A DNA stretch of 64,000 nucleotides from Numida meleagris. Taxonomy: Eukaryota; Chordata; Aves; Galliformes; Numididae. Within the stretch, counting starts at the first letter, position 1. The number at the start of each line of letters is the position of its first letter. Below the pieces are notes generated by a model. The model was not told where the DNA came from. It did not search any database and saw only the letters and a list, made by a program, of their open reading frames with translations. Location: NCBI RefSeq assembly GCF_002078875.1, contig NC_034410.1:37600145-37664144 (forward strand). The letters run 5' to 3'. Positions 1 to 14,500 of this stretch are shown here, piece after piece. The position numbers and the translations under genes are program-made.

Positions 1-2000
1 ATCCACGATGCTTCAGTATTATTTAGCATTATTCTTATTATTTGGTCTAGTAAAAACAAACAAAAAGACCAAGAGAAGATCTCTTGTTACAGAGTACAAG
101 CCATCCAGTAGATGGGAGCTGGAAAGAAATTTTATGGGAAAGTTTTTCTGTAATTGCTCTCCTAGAGATTTCTTCATCCTTTCCCCAAAGCATTTGATAC
201 TGGCTGCTGTCAAATGAGAGGTTACTGAGCTAAATGGACTATTAATCTGACCCAGTACAGCAATTCTGTGTTCCTGTGTTTACAAGCAGGCTTTGTCTGC
301 TGAGAGTTGTCTCCCTGGAATAAACCATCCATTGGAGGCTAAGGAAAGGAAATTGTCCAGAAGCTTTTGCACTGTTGCTATGTAATTTTGTATGTTGTTA
401 TGAAAAAGGGTATCCTTGATTTTTGTTATTTTTTTTCCTTTTATGTGTACGCGTGTTTTAAATTATAAAATATAGTTTTCTCTTTAAAGGTTTTGCTATT
501 CAGTAATGTTCAGCAACATTGAGTAACGTAGTTATTTAGAACTATGTGCTTTCAAGAATTGAGGGACAAATAACCTTGGTGGGATGGTGTTGTCTGGTTG
601 CCCTCATCACTAACTGTGAGATGTTCTTACAGCTCTTTTTTTCTTTAAAAGCAGAGAGAGTATCTTGAAGGAAAGTGTAAAACTTGGTGGTAGTGGTGTT
701 CAGTGTTGGCTGTGTTCCAGCGAACCCAGCTTTCTACCTGCATGCATTTTTGATAGAGGGCTTTCTGTATTGCTTGACCTGAAGAGGTTCAGCGAGTGGC
801 CTGCCATTGCAGTGAGGTACGTCAAGTGCAGTTGTCATGCCGAGGAATGGTGTGCGTGGAGTCGCTGTGCAAATCTTACGTTGGATTTCCTTATTTTCTT
901 AAGGCTTAACGCTGTATGAGGCAGTCAAGCTATTTAATTCAGATCTTTTTAGCACGTCAAACAATATTGCTTCATGTAGATAACTTTCAATTCTTTTTAT
1001 TGCTTTAAGAGGTACATGAGAGACATAGGACACAAGTGTGCTTTGTTTCGCCCAGAAAAATGTGAACTTCATATGGGGAGAATGTGTTTCATTTCCTTAC
1101 CATGTGTCAACAACTGAATCCTAAACCTGTGTTTATCAGATGCAGAACTGTTTTTGAAGGATTATCACTAAATCAGTGCTAGACTGGAATTTAAGGTCTC
1201 ACTATAGCATTTCTCAATTTTTCTTATTATTCTTCTTTTAGGCCATTTGGTCTTTGATGCTGAGATCTGGCATTCAGGGGCTGTATTTTTTACTTCATCT
1301 TTGTACAAGAAAATAAGCATTTCTCCTTTGCAAAACCCTTGTACTGTGATAGTGAAGGCAATACACTCGATTCATTTTTTTCCCTTTTTTTTAAGGCTCA
1401 TCATTATTGTGCAAACGCACACAGAAAAAGAAATCGTCTTAGCTCACACGTGGTAAAATCACAGCGTAGCTATAAAATGTGTTAAAAGAAGGAGGTCCTA
1501 TCGTTTTCTTTAACACATAGCCTCCCATTATTATTTTAGGAGCATATCTCTTCTTCTGGTTAATATATGTTAAAAGTTAAGGCGCGTGTCTTTGGAAAAG
1601 AAGGGTCAGAGTGGTTTCACAAATATGAGATCTAGCCCGTGTCATAAATGTGGCAGTTCATGCAGAGGGTGACACAGAAGGTGCTTTTTCTAAATTCCTC
1701 ATCTCTCTTGTATCTCTTGGTATGTTAGAACTCTGCTTCATTTTTCTTGGAATCTTCCTTTCTTGTGTCACTCAGTCAGGTATGTTGCTTGTAATACATC
1801 CTTGAATTTCTTAATATTGCACACAATTTAGTTCCTTTCATTTTAAGTAATTACTTTAACTAAACTGGAGTGTTTTTTCATATCATTGTCACTGTTCCTC
1901 TCTGATAGCACATGTGAGCTTTGCATTCATGAAAAGAGAATCTTCACATCTGTCATCAAATTGAGCCATAGGGACCATACCCTCCGTGCTTGTTTTTCAA

Positions 2001-2140
2001 AGAATCATAAAATCATTGAGATTGGAAAAGACCTCTAAGATCATCTAGTCCAACCATCCACCCACCACCAAAATTGCCCACTAAACCATGTTCCTGAGTG
2101 CCACATCTACATGTTTCTTGAACACTTCCAGGGACGGTGA
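2001..2140 (-). mobile_element. CR1 LINE 3'-end fragment
   Basis: The sequence starts with the reversed CR1 terminal motif (agaatcataaaatcat) and continues with the typical avian tail 'gaccTCTAAGATCATCTAGTCC' pattern and the 'cagggacggtgac' segment. After that it departs from the family. This is a short, 5'-truncated, non-autonomous piece on the minus strand. The inner boundary at about 2140 is approximate. Confidence 0.88.
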
Positions 2141-5008
2141 CTTTCCTTTACTCTCTTTGCTGTCCCCTTGGGCACACGGCACAGTGCAGCTCCTGTTCTT
2201 GCCAGGGCACAGTGCCCGCAGGTGTGGACTTAAAGTTTGGAAACAGAAAAAATTCTTTGGATCCATATGGGCAAAATATCTACAAGAGCCACTGATTATA
2301 TAAAGCAAGTGGGAGCCCTTACAGAACTTACTTATCCTGAGAGGTTATTACCCTTATTTGGCAGCTTTATTGCATCTCTTGCTTATGCATCATTTTGAGG
2401 ACACTAAAATTGGTTTTCTTCTGCTTACTTCTGATTTATTTTAGCATATGGTATTCTGTGAGACCACGTACGTAGAATGGATGGATAACTTCCTGAGACA
2501 CTGTCAGCACAGATGATGCCAGCAGGGAAAAGGATGCAGCCAGAGTAGCAGTGGGCATACTGAAGAATGTGGCTGAACCAACAGCCATCATCTCTGACTG
2601 GACTTGGTGCTTATATTATATTATAATCACAAGTGGATTTTGTATGGCTTTGTCTTACTTGCAAAGATCTCTACCTCTTCCTCTTCCTTTTCCACTTTTT
2701 CTCTTTTTCTGATAAGGGAGTAATGTATTTGCTCACCCAGTGAATGCAGCTTTTGAAGAAACTTCAGGTGCCGTTAGGAAGGCGCTCCCTGCTGTGACAT
2801 GTCTGCTTTGACATTCCCAGCTCAAAGATACGCTCTACTTGGCCACTGGTATTTGCATGGTTAAGTCAGATTGTCTTATCAGCCTTGGGCACCCAGCTGT
2901 GCTTCCCAGCTCCACAGCCTCTGCTGTGTCCTTTGCAGTACGCTAGGCTGCTAGAGCCTGGCTTGTGAATGCTGCTGTCCTGAAAATCTTACGAGGAGAG
3001 CCTTGATAAGGTCACTCTGGCAGAGAGCTGCTGCAGGGGGAGGGTGATGACCAGACGGGGCATAAGGTGGTATGGAAAGCTTACCTGTCTGGCTGTGGGT
3101 AGGGAGGATAGCCTGAGGTCTGCACAAGAGCAGCAGTCAGCATCATACAATACAGCAGGCTGGTGCTGCACCATGTGGTGAGCATGAAGGAGAGATGCAG
3201 CGGGGATGTTGCCGTCTGTACCAGCAGGTGGGTTTTGCAGTAGCTTATACTCAGCAGCATAGTGGGCTTTCCTTCTGGCATCTGGGAGGGAAGTGCTGCT
3301 TTGAGAGTATTACTTCTCTTCCTGGGTTGGAGGCTGCAAATATGGGCGTGCTGTTCCAGAGGCTGGGCATCATTGCTGTGGTGCTGCTCAGGGTGGCTCG
3401 GTGTTGGAAGCAGTGCCCTTGCTGCACCATGCCTTCCAGGAGTGCTCTTCTTTGGGACTGCATTTTCCTGTCTCCTGATCCAGCCTGGGGACGAGGACTA
3501 TTACCTTTTAGCCATGTGTGGTAGCTCCTATGTGGTGTCCAGTGCTGTTGAGAGCTTTACAATCAACCCATTCATGGGTGGCACCAGATGGTACACATTG
3601 CTCTGAACAAGGAGCTGGACACCAGGGACACTTGTATGGAGAGTGAAATGCTTCAGTGATTCTTTGTCAGGAGGTGATGTTGCCGAACCTGAATGATAGC
3701 TGGAGCGGTACCACATATGGAGTTCAATTCTGACAGCAATTCAGGGTGTACAAACCCACACCATTTTACGCCCAGTGAATTTATGGAGCAAATCCTGCCA
3801 TGTAGAATGCAAAGGGCTGAATGATTTAAACTTTTTAAAGCTTCTTGCTTTCAACAGAAGCTGGATCTCTGTGGGGAATATCCTGCTTGCTAGCAGTATG
3901 TAACTGCTCTTATTTGCCAACCACTCCCTGGTGCTCGGGTTGCCACTGCTTCCCTTCACACAACTCTCTTCGTTTGTAGCAGCTGGTGCCAGCAGCGAGC
4001 GCTCCTCGCCAGCCTCCACAGGTGCCAGGGGCAGACTGTTCCTTCTTTCCTCAGGAGTATCACCTGGTTTTCCAACCTGAACATGACACTGGGGAAGCTG
4101 CCCAGCCATTTTCTGTTTTACCATGCTGTAGCTTTATTATTCCAGGACAAGCCTTAGAACTGCACTCTGTATTACCAACAAAGCACTGTCATCCCTTGAC
4201 AACAGTGGCCGTGTTTTCACACCTTGCCTGGCATGATGTGGCCTTTTGGTCCACGGCTGGGCCCCATGGTGATACTGCAGTAAGAGTTCTTGGAACTCAT
4301 ACACCAAGGCACCACTGCATTGACTTACAGGAGGAATAACTCCTGTTCCATGTTCAGCTGTGGGGACTGGCAAGATCTCTTGCCATTCAGACCTAAAATC
4401 CAAGTTATGCTTTGATAGTTAAGGAAATGCAGAAAAATTTGGGCTTAGGCATTGCTTCAGCTGTGGTACCTCATGGCATAATTAAGTTGCTCACTGTTAC
4501 TTTCTTGAATGCTTTCAAAATTAATAATTTTTAATTCATTACTTCACCAGTGGAGCTGAAAGATTAGTGATCCAGATGTACTGGGACGCTAAATGCTGCC
4601 CTGTTGAGTGTTTGATTTGGATTGAGGTTAAACTGATTATGGCTAAATGGCTTTAAAATGACAGTAGGTTTGGGCAGATCTGAATTCCACGTGGTGGCAT
4701 TTTGCCTGTCTGCCTCCCTAAGAGTCTACATGCAACTTCTACCTCCATAGTGAATATGAAGTAATTAAGGCTAGTATACTTATCAGAGGAAAACCGCCTA
4801 GCATTTACCAGTGGAAAGATGCTTTCAGAAGTGGGCTCTTTGAGAGCAATTGCTGTGCATTAATTCACACGCTTGCTTATTCTGCAAGAATACCTTTGCA
4901 CTGTGTTTGAAATAGTGCTTTACACTGGTAGAGGCATGTATGACAAAAGTCTCCTTGACTTCTTTGGTGCTTAGGCTCCTGCTAGGTTGCTTTTGAAAGT
5001 GAAATGTA

Positions 5009-5021
5009 AGGTCATAGTTCA
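5009..5021 (+). promoter_or_regulatory. Perfect DR1 nuclear-receptor site (AGGTCA T AGTTCA)
   Basis: Two RGKTCA half-sites lie in direct orientation with a one-base spacer. DR1 elements are bound by RXR heterodimers, PPAR, HNF4 and COUP-TF, and RAR/RXR can occupy them, often with repressive outcome. The site is about 10 kb upstream of the RARB coding exon. Function is inferred from motif match only; one such match in 64 kb is not far above chance. Confidence 0.35.
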
Positions 5022-8000
5022 CTTTGGTCTTTCTGATAATGTTATCCATCTGTCCAGCACCTCTCTCAGAATAATTCTGGGACATAGATCTTCTAAATGT
5101 GTTAGGATGTGGAAAAGATGTGCTGTTTTTGTGGCTACCATGATTGATTATCGCATCTCTGTCCTTATGACCTGACTGATAAGATTTTGCAACATTTTCA
5201 TATGATTCAGATGACAAATCCAAAAGTGCTTACATGAGCAGTGTTATCTCGGCATATTATTAGCATTTTGCAGTTGCCTTGTTGGCTCCCTGTTAAGCAA
5301 AATATTGACAATAAAAATGCTATTTTTGCTTTGCAATCCGCTCTATGGCTTTGTCCCCTCCTAGCTAATGGCTGTGCTTGTTCCTAATTTTGCTACCCTA
5401 TTGTTCCTGTGACAGGGAGCTACGGAGAATAGAGGCTTTAATATAAATGTTCATAATCTCCACCAGCCCTCTGGCATATTCTGCTGACCCTAGGGGAGTC
5501 TTACACGGAATATATTGGAACTTGTGATATGTAGTAAGTGAAGGCTCAAGAGCCTGAAGTAGACAGCAGAAATGTTGTCTTCTGCGTAAAGTAGAACTGA
5601 AGACTCTAATAACTCAGAGGAATTACAGAACCTTTCAGCAGGCACGCTGTTAGACTTGCCGTATATAACAAAAGATGATAAATTATGTGTGTGAGATTAT
5701 TCTGTGTTAGCACAGTGTCTACACTTCTGTGCTACTAAGATGATAGATGCCCTTCGAGTCCAACAGACAAAGTTCATAACCAATGCTTGAACCAGTAATC
5801 CTCTGTTTTTCCCTCGTTCCACCTTCCTCACTTGACAAAGGGGTACAGCAAGGATCTAAGGAAGTAGAAGGAACTGAGGAAGTAGAAATTCCAGATTAGC
5901 AGTGCAAAAAAATTAGACTGCTGACAGATTGCACCTTCATCCTGAACACAGTGTCTTGCGTCCTGACTGTGGGATTGAGAACCCTTGATTATCATTTCAC
6001 AACTTGAGCACATCCCTAACATAATCTTCCCTCAGGTTTCTCAGAAAGCCACCTGAACAAAAAATACTCATATTTTGAGTGAATCTACTTGCTTTACCTA
6101 ACAATGGTTAAATTGCGCAAAGTAGGAAAATTTTCTTTGTGGTATGTACAAAGTAGATTCTTGCAGGGTCCTTGTCTGTGTGGCATATACAGTCAAGCGT
6201 GCTGAACTGAAACAGTCCTCCACTGCAGTGCATATTTTCCAAATGCTGTTTTATTTCCTTCTTTATCTTCTTTGACAACTGGGTTCTGTTCTCTGTTCTA
6301 CTAAAGATCCCCTGTGTGGGTCCATGCAGAAGATGACTACTTAGCTGACCTCAGGAAAAGATTTGGTGTGCTGTTTTGCTTTATTATGCTGATGCTGCTA
6401 AGACCAAGACTTCTCAGGACCTAGGAAGATACAAGAGTGAATGAATGGAATAGACCTTTGATTTTGTGCTGGGACAGACTTCCCTAGCAGTGACTAACAG
6501 CAGATGGAAGAAATCTAAACTGCCCCAGTGCTTACAAATATCAGCCTGCAGTGACTTTATATCGCTTTCATTTATGTTACGCTTTATCCATACTTCATGC
6601 CATCAACACTAATGTTTTCAGCACTTGCCACTCACAGAGCAGCATCCACTTGCTGTCACCAGTATGTCACCAGCAGTCTTGCCTGCCTTTGCCCCTTCCT
6701 GTAATGAAATATCTTGTCATCCTGTTTTGGTTGTCTACCTGCAGTGCACATCACGACCACAGAGCATTGGCCTCCCAAACAGATCTGCTTCTTTGTCAAG
6801 GAGCTGCCCTCCAAAGTTGCTTTCCTCTTCAGCTTCTAAGCAGATGAACTACTCTGTTCTTTAATGATTCCCAGGCCCCCATCATTTACTAGGGATCTTC
6901 ATTCCATCACCAAAACAATAACATCACTTGACCCCTCTTACTAATCTCAGAGGCCTCTTAAAGGTTTTAAACAGTCAGTAGAAGTCCTGTTTAGCAGTTG
7001 CAATGATGGAAAGTGCTGTTTTTGCCATTGGTCATCATGACATGTTACCCATTAGCTACCAGGTTGAGGATGGGCATTCCGAAAGCATGACTGGGAGTCT
7101 TCAGATGCATTCTCCATGTCCTCCTAGCCCTAGCACCGTTTGGGAGGTGACTTATATACCTGTAAACATCTCCGTGTCACAGAATATTGGATAATGTTAC
7201 TGAACATAGTCAGCAGGGTGGGGTTTTCCTTGCTTACTCAGTCTTCTGCATTTGCTCAGACTCCCTTTCTCTTTCCAAGAGCCCTTCTGACAAAACCTTG
7301 CTTTGGCTGGGAATCAATATATTGCTATCTTGAGGTGCCTTGTAACCAGAGTTAAAGAACAATTAGATGCCAGTTAAGGAGAAGGCCTTTAATAGGAGAT
7401 TTTTCTGTTGGGCAGGAAATGTGTCCTGTTCTGAACTTAATCAGAGGTCGTGGACACTAACTTTCTTTTACAGATAGAAAGAATAAAGTTGGCTTAAGAT
7501 GCTTCTTGTTGGCATTTAGATACTCCCATGTCTTAGCAGTCTGTTGGTGCTCATTGCAGCTCATCTTTTCTGTCTGTGGTTCTTTTTCTCTGCCTTGACT
7601 AACTGATAAAGGGAAGTCCAAGGGTGTAGGTTACTTGGTCGTGTAAACAATAATTTTACTCTTCATTGATTGCTACCTCACATAGAGGTAGGTAGCATCA
7701 AAATAACGTGCTTGGGCAGATGGGATGGTAAAGGATGATTTGGGTCAAAAAGCCCAGTCTGGTTTTTCTGAACTGTGGGGAAAAGGAGCAAAGGAAGCAC
7801 AAAAATATGTGGTTAGAGAACAAGGCTTAATACGGTAGGAAGAGCTGCTTGGATAAAAAATGCTTTATATTGGATTTTTACTTACATATGACTTGAATGA
7901 GCAGCATGAGTACGTGCTGCTTCAGTTGTGGATCATCTGCATATATGTTTGGGAGAAGTGATGTATTTTTTCCTTCAGTTTTTGGGATTAACAGGGAAAA

Positions 8001-8854
8001 CAGATTCAGCCTGAAAAAACAAATTAGTTTGGTCTGGAAGGTCTCCAGTGTCCTAAAGCATTGAAGCTCATGGAGTAACTTCTTATCTGGGATATTCTCA
8101 ATGTGAAATTGCTGTTTTACATCCTTAAAAACCACAGTAAGGACCAACAGAGGTGACAATGCAAAAACAGAAATTTGGATTGCAGTGAATAAGCAATTCT
8201 GAATCGTAAGAAATATCTTCTAAGAGGGAAATGGATGTTAAAGTTCATTTTAACTCAAGGAGCAGTAAGTTCAGTTGCCCTCCTTTTGGCTTCCATATAT
8301 AAAAGAGAACAACTTCTGACAGTCAGTTGGGATTTTTGAATGTGGCAGAATAAGTAAGGAATGCATTTAGTTTCAAAGCGGAGTACCCTATATGCCAGCA
8401 CAAAATATATTCAAAGCTCCTTGAATTCTCTGTAGAAAACTGTAAGAGAGTCCCTTATAGAGATGATTGAAAGTCACTGCGCAGGAAATCAACTTCTCAT
8501 CCTGTACATAAACATGAGCCAATTCTACCATATCTAGGTCTCAGGGCAGTACACACAGTAAATTGTTAACCCCACCACCTGACCTAACCATTTATCTTCT
8601 CAGCATAGTTTTGGCAACTGCTGAGTAATGAAAGAAACATGGGATGCAGATAGTTCTGGAAAAAAAAGAAGAAAAAAACCAACCTTCTGTTACAAACAGC
8701 CCTTTAAACAGCAAACAACGGGAGAAAACAAGAGAGAAATTGCATGATGCGGCAGGAGGATCTTAAATGTGGTTAGTATAGAACAGAGTTAGCATCTCTG
8801 TAGAATAACAGACATGAGAAACATGGATTTTCAATCCTTCACGTGTCCTCATTA

Positions 8855-8890
8855 TGCTAGCATTGTGCTAGCACTAATAAATTAATAAAT
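8855..8890. repeat. Two adjacent micro-duplications: TGCTAGCA pair and TAATAAAT pair
   Basis: The palindromic octamer TGCTAGCA occurs at 8855-8862 and again at 8866-8873, separated by TTG. Immediately after come two abutting copies of TAATAAAT (8875-8882 and 8883-8890). Because the first octamer is its own reverse complement, the pair can also fold as a hairpin. The second pair contains two AATAAA hexamers, the poly(A) signal sequence. No gene is nearby to use it. Confidence 0.6.
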
Positions 8891-11487
8891 CCCCTGGACC
8901 TTTGTGAGAAAAGATTTCAAAGTGTAAGTTGTGTGTGTTTTTAATGCTGTATGTTACACATGAAGGTTGGCTGAAATAGGTTATTCTGCTTATAGAGTAT
9001 TGTTCCCACATGAGGATTCAGGCTATGTACTCACAGCTGCTGCACTCCAACATGGACTCTCAGTTCCACTGAAATCAATAGCTGGCACAGCAGGGTACTG
9101 TTGTATGGTGTGTAAATAAATGGGTGTCATTGTGTCTCTTACTTTTTTTTCCCCCTTTTCAGATTTAGATTCTCTTTTTTTCAGGGATACATCAGTGTGT
9201 GTTCGCAGTGCAGGCAATACGAAGCATAGCTGCTTAGGGAAAAAGAAGCTTTTTCTTTCTTTTCTTTTTTCCCCCCTTTTTATACTTCCCCATAGGATTT
9301 TCAAGTAAACAACAATTTCATTAATTATATTAATTATCTCCTAACAGTCTCAGTCAGGAAAAAAACAAAACAGAAACCCATTTTGCAAGTGTCAGTTTTA
9401 TGACAAAAAGGAATTCACAGTTGCCCAGTAGACAGCTATCTCAGATACCAAGATGTAGGAGAAGTGTCGTAATCATAGTGTCTTCATTTGTTATGATTCA
9501 TCTTCCCTCCCCCATGGGGTCTTGCACCTATAGTTGAAAATATATGGCAACTGGAGATGTAAGAGCTACAGCGCTGCTGTTCCATAAACTGACTTTGAAG
9601 TTCTGTTTCATGCATTTTCTTTTTTATTCATGCATCTGGTCATATAGAGTGGTTTACTTTTTTTGGCTGCAGACTAGGCAGATACAAAATGCAGATGTTG
9701 TTCTTCTGACTTAAGCTGCTATTTTAAACTTTTTGGCCATCAGCTGAAAATTTTAGGGCTCGGTTGTTTATTTGCTTATCATCAAAGTGGTTTTTGTCAT
9801 ATAATTCATATGCAAGTATTAGCTTTCTGTGTGTACTTTCAGAGTTTGAGATTAACAGTATGGTCTTCTTTTTTTTTTTTTTTGAACAGGCATGCTCTTT
9901 TCATTAATAATATAGTAGAATATGTTATGCTTCAGAGACCTTTTATTTGCCAAAAACACAAAACTAAACCAAACTCCAAAGCCCCCTCACATTGTGCGTT
10001 AGTACTTTCCCTTTAAGAAAAGCATATCTCTCTCCAGATGCCTGCATCTCTTTGATACAGAAGGGTACACTAAGTTCCATCTATAAACAGAATCCACTAA
10101 TTAAGAGTAATTGCTTAGGAGATTGGTACAGACTATTCAGAATCAGATGCATGTTCCTCTCAGATATCCATTAGCCCCTAATAAGATAATGCAGATGTGC
10201 CAGTCTGTTTCCTGTTTCCTTCTATTGTACCTTTATTGCCATATATGGACCAATGGGATGGGCTGAACAATAAGTGGATGTCCTTTTGCTCCCTGAACAG
10301 TTCTCAAAGGAATGTTTGTTATTAGATTGCTTTTTCTGTTTAGTTTCACATCACTATGCTAATAAAGGAAACATAACACTCCAAAGGCTTTTTTACTTCT
10401 GCCACTGTAACTAGTTTATTGTTTAATTAAATCTCTTTGTATAGGCAAGAAAACAAAATGCAACATTCCGCGGCTGACAGTGACTTGTGAAAAGCTGAAT
10501 ACACTCCTTTTCGAAGTAAATTTTCCTCTCATTTTTAATAGTTTAAAAGCAGCATGGTGATTGCGTTACTGTATCTGATTTACACTCAACTCTTGCTAAA
10601 TTTGCTGAGTTATTCACTACTACTCAATGCAGTATCATCAGCTAGCATAATAGAGAGCATATGCATAATCAGGGATTTCAATACAAACTACAAAATGTAC
10701 ATTAAATGCAGTTAAGTGTTCTTGGGACTATCGCATCTTGACTTGTTTTGAAAACATCAGTAAAATATGTCTCAAAATTGCCTGATAAATAAGGACTTGG
10801 TCAACTCTGTCCCTTGGGAAAATATGGAATATATTGTTGAGGGTTTTCATGCAACGTTTCTTTGGGACTGTTTTTGTTGCTGAGAGGGGAGCAACTTGCC
10901 TCTCCCAGCGCACTGGCCAGGCTGCCCTCACAGTCAAGAAGTTCCTGTTGTAGGATTCAGCCAAAGATTTAAGAGAGGGGGAAATTTTGGCGTTGGCAAG
11001 AAAACGGGAAGTGAACTTAGAAGCAACTTCCTCCATGACCCTTTAAACTTCAGGGATATCTACACACGGCTGGGCAGGCTCAGAGCAGCGAATTACCCAG
11101 GGCTGAGCTCCGTGCCGCGGCAGGCTGGGCTGCCTGCAGCACCAGGCACAGTGTACCCAAGTGTCCAAGTGTCCCTCCTGTGTCCGGGGTTTCGTCCCTC
11201 TGTTGTAAAGGAAGAGTAGCACTGGTTCCATGTGAGAAAAGAGTCGGAATGGTGAATTTAGCTTAAGGAGTGCTAAGAAGCTGCAGTCATGGCTATTGCA
11301 GAATGACTTGCAGATTTTCAAATGTTGCTGCAGATGGAACAGAACTCTCCACTGATCTTTTCAGAAGGGAAAGGAAGAAAAACAAAAAAGGCAAAAATCT
11401 TGCTTTACTTGTAATACAGCTTAATTCCCTGCTATGGAGAGTGAGAATAGAGAAATATGAATGTGGTTAGCCTTCAAAGAAACTTCC

Positions 11488-11578
11488 CTGTATGATCCAC
11501 CTGCCTATAGCAGGGGGTTTGGAACTAGATGATCTTAAGGGTCCCTTCCAACCCAAACTATTTTATGATTCTGTGATC
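11488..11578 (+). mobile_element. CR1 LINE 3'-terminal fragment
   Basis: The avian CR1 end is visible in forward orientation: 'ggaactagatgatctt', then 'gtcccttccaaccc', then the terminal 'ttttatgattctgtgat' repeat unit. Only the last 90 bases or so are present, so this is a dead 5'-truncated insertion. The 5' edge is approximate. Confidence 0.88.
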
Positions 11579-14500
11579 CTTTTCCACGTGCTGTTCATAC
11601 GATGGGCCTGACTGTGTAGCTTTGTGCTCATGAGCAGTCACTTAGGACAAGGCTAATGGAAGAGAACTTTCTTGTGTACTGAGTAGGTCCTCTGAAGTGC
11701 CTTGGTGACAGCCATTTTCTAAAAATCTTGCCAGATATGTGTAGGGAAGAAATCAATGCTGTTGCGTTGTGTGAATGGGTGTTTGACCACCACGAAGATG
11801 ACCGTGCTGTCAGTTTTTCTTGTTACTTATTTTCTTCAGAAGTTGCTCCTCAGTCATGAGGAGCTGTCTCCTAGCATCCTGTTAGGGTACACTTGTTAGC
11901 TCCCTCCTCAAGAGAATTTGAGGTAGGCCAGAGGAGAGCATGTTCAAGGCCCACATGGGATGGGAAGGACAGGGCTGCTTCTGGGCAAGTGTCATACTGT
12001 CTAGAGAGTATGCATCCCTTCAGCTGGGAGTGTTTACCAGAGCAAGGGAAGGCCTTCTAAAGCTAGTGCTCATAATGTCTTGCAGCGCTCTGTGCTGTGG
12101 CTCATAAGTAGCTGAGGAAAAGAGATGTTTTCACCCTGAATCCGCCTGCAGCCCAGACAGATGGCTAGTGTCAAATGATAGGATCTTCATCAGTAAACCA
12201 AGAAGTGTGAGCATCTGAATCCAGTGACATGAACAAAGGCTGTCTTTAGGATCTTCGGAGTTTTCTTTAGTGATGTTGAATTGGCATGAATGGGTACAGC
12301 TGTTTTCTGGGCTTCCTGTAGCAATTTCTACTTTCTAGTGTGCAATGCTATGCAGCGCTGGAGGTGCTTGGTCTGTAACCTCTGTTATCAGTGCCAGTGA
12401 CTTGAAATCCCTTGGTAAGCTGAGAAGAACATTTGCTGTTTTGTGGGAGTTGTGTTACTAGAATGTTGGCTTCTGTCCATGGTTTCCACATTAGCCATCT
12501 TATAGATGTTCAATCACGTGAACATTTGTAACATCCTGCTGCTTGTAAGAAACACTATTCAAAATCAAATGATGCACTGTTTAGAGGGTTGTGCCTTTTG
12601 CACTGTCTTAACTCTCTGCTTTTGCTTGAGAGAGGAGCTAAGGAACAAGTTCTGAGGGTTGATGTCCTGCACACCAGTCCGCAGGAAGTTTCATGCCACA
12701 AAGGCTAAAATGAAGGTGACTTTTGAGTAAGGCGAAAGCAACTTGTTTTCTGGTAACATGTAATTTCAGTATGTACTTACACCTCACATGAAATAAGAAG
12801 TATGTTTCATAAAGCTTTAGCTAGGTAAAGCAGAAAGTTAGCTGTTGTGATCCACCTCATTTTGTGATGTTAGCAAGTCATCGTATTTTGGCTGTTGAGA
12901 CTTCCTCACAAGCAGTTCCTGGTTTCACCCACTCCTAGGCCCATGGTCCTGGAGATCAGGGTGACAGGCACAGCACCCAGGAACTGCGTGCTGACGTGGC
13001 GTACGCTGTTACAGCCTCATTCCTTCACACGTCCGACTCCATTAACATTAAAGGTATTTTGTGCATAATTTACACAGTTATCAAATACTTACAACTACAT
13101 TCCTGTTATCCCCAAGCAGTCTGTACTCAGCACAAATTGCTGTCTGGAAACATGCACAGCTGGTAACCTTTCCTGGTATTCCTCACAGAGTAGAAACACT
13201 CTACTGCTCTGTGACAGGCAAACATATGCATTCATGTTTTTTTTTTTTTCTCTTTTATTTTTTCCTTGCTCATTTGAATTCTTACTGACAAATGGCAGAC
13301 TGAGTAGCAACAGTGATACGAAACACTGTGTTGTCACTGCTTCCCTCCCTTGGCATTGCTTTTGGTTGTGACCTTGACAAGCCGTTTCACCTCCGCATCT
13401 TAATTTTTCCACTCCAGAATTGTTTTAGGTTATGTTCTAAGAACTATGAATAAAAATGCCATATAGGGATTGAATGTTGCTGCTGTTTGCTTACCATAGC
13501 AGATATAAGGGTATAACATGTTCTCTTAGAAAACCGCCTTTCGACAGCACTGGACTGCCTGGTTTGGGGTAGTTAGGTTTCCTGTGTGGCTCCTGCTGCT
13601 GTCCTCCAGCAGCATGTGTTGGGACCGCCTGGTGGCTCCTACTATAGGGAAGTGCTTGGGAGCCAACATCAGCGCTTGCTGACTTCAGGCTGGAGCACTG
13701 CACAAGGAAGTAATGGAGCAGTGGTCACACTATGGAGTGGTTGCAGCATTTCCAGTAGCTTCCAGACCACCAGCACAACTTAATAGCATTGCATGAGCGG
13801 ATTGTTTCTGAAAAGAGCAAACATCTGCTCTATGTGAAGCTAAACTGCTCTTGTCGGGAACAAGTTTCGCCATTTAAAATAGCAGAGACTGAGAAAACGA
13901 GGACCCTTCAGTAGGGGCCGCTGTTTGGATGAAACCTCCAGGAAGATGTGTATAGCTTTGGGAGACTTTGAAGATGGTGCTCATGAGAGCAGAAGAGATT
14001 CGCAGGAGCAGTGTGTGGCCATCAGGTCCCTCACTCACTCTGCCTATGAGATAACACACGTTTTGGATTCTTCTTGCAGAGCAGAATCAGGAAAAGCAAA
14101 AACAAGAGCAAAAAAACTACAACAGCCAGAATGTGCACTGATGGATCTGTTTTGGCAGTTTTTGGCACATTTACTTTGTGTAGGTAGTTAGCCTGCTTTC
14201 TAAAATTGTGTTTTCCCCAGTCGTGAGAAAAGAGGAGCAGTAGCCTGTGAAACACAGGGTTATTAATTTTGGCTTGTAAACATAGCTGATAGAGAAGAAG
14301 CACTAAAATAAATAACCCATTAAATGGGAGGGTAGTGTAAATAGCTTCATGGCGCACCACCACTGATTAGATGATATAGCTTATGAACAGTTGGTTCAGT
14401 CTTTGGCAGAAGTAGAGGACAGAAACCACTGACACATGGAATAGGGAGGTAAGGCAGTGAAGGGGCTATGAAAAGCATTAAGAAGGGAAGAGGAGACACT

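Noticed and set aside
13369..13377. Extended single receptor half-site (TCAAGGTCA on the minus strand)
   Set aside because: It matches the ERR/SF-1 monomer consensus, but nine-base sites are common in 64 kb and nothing around it adds support.
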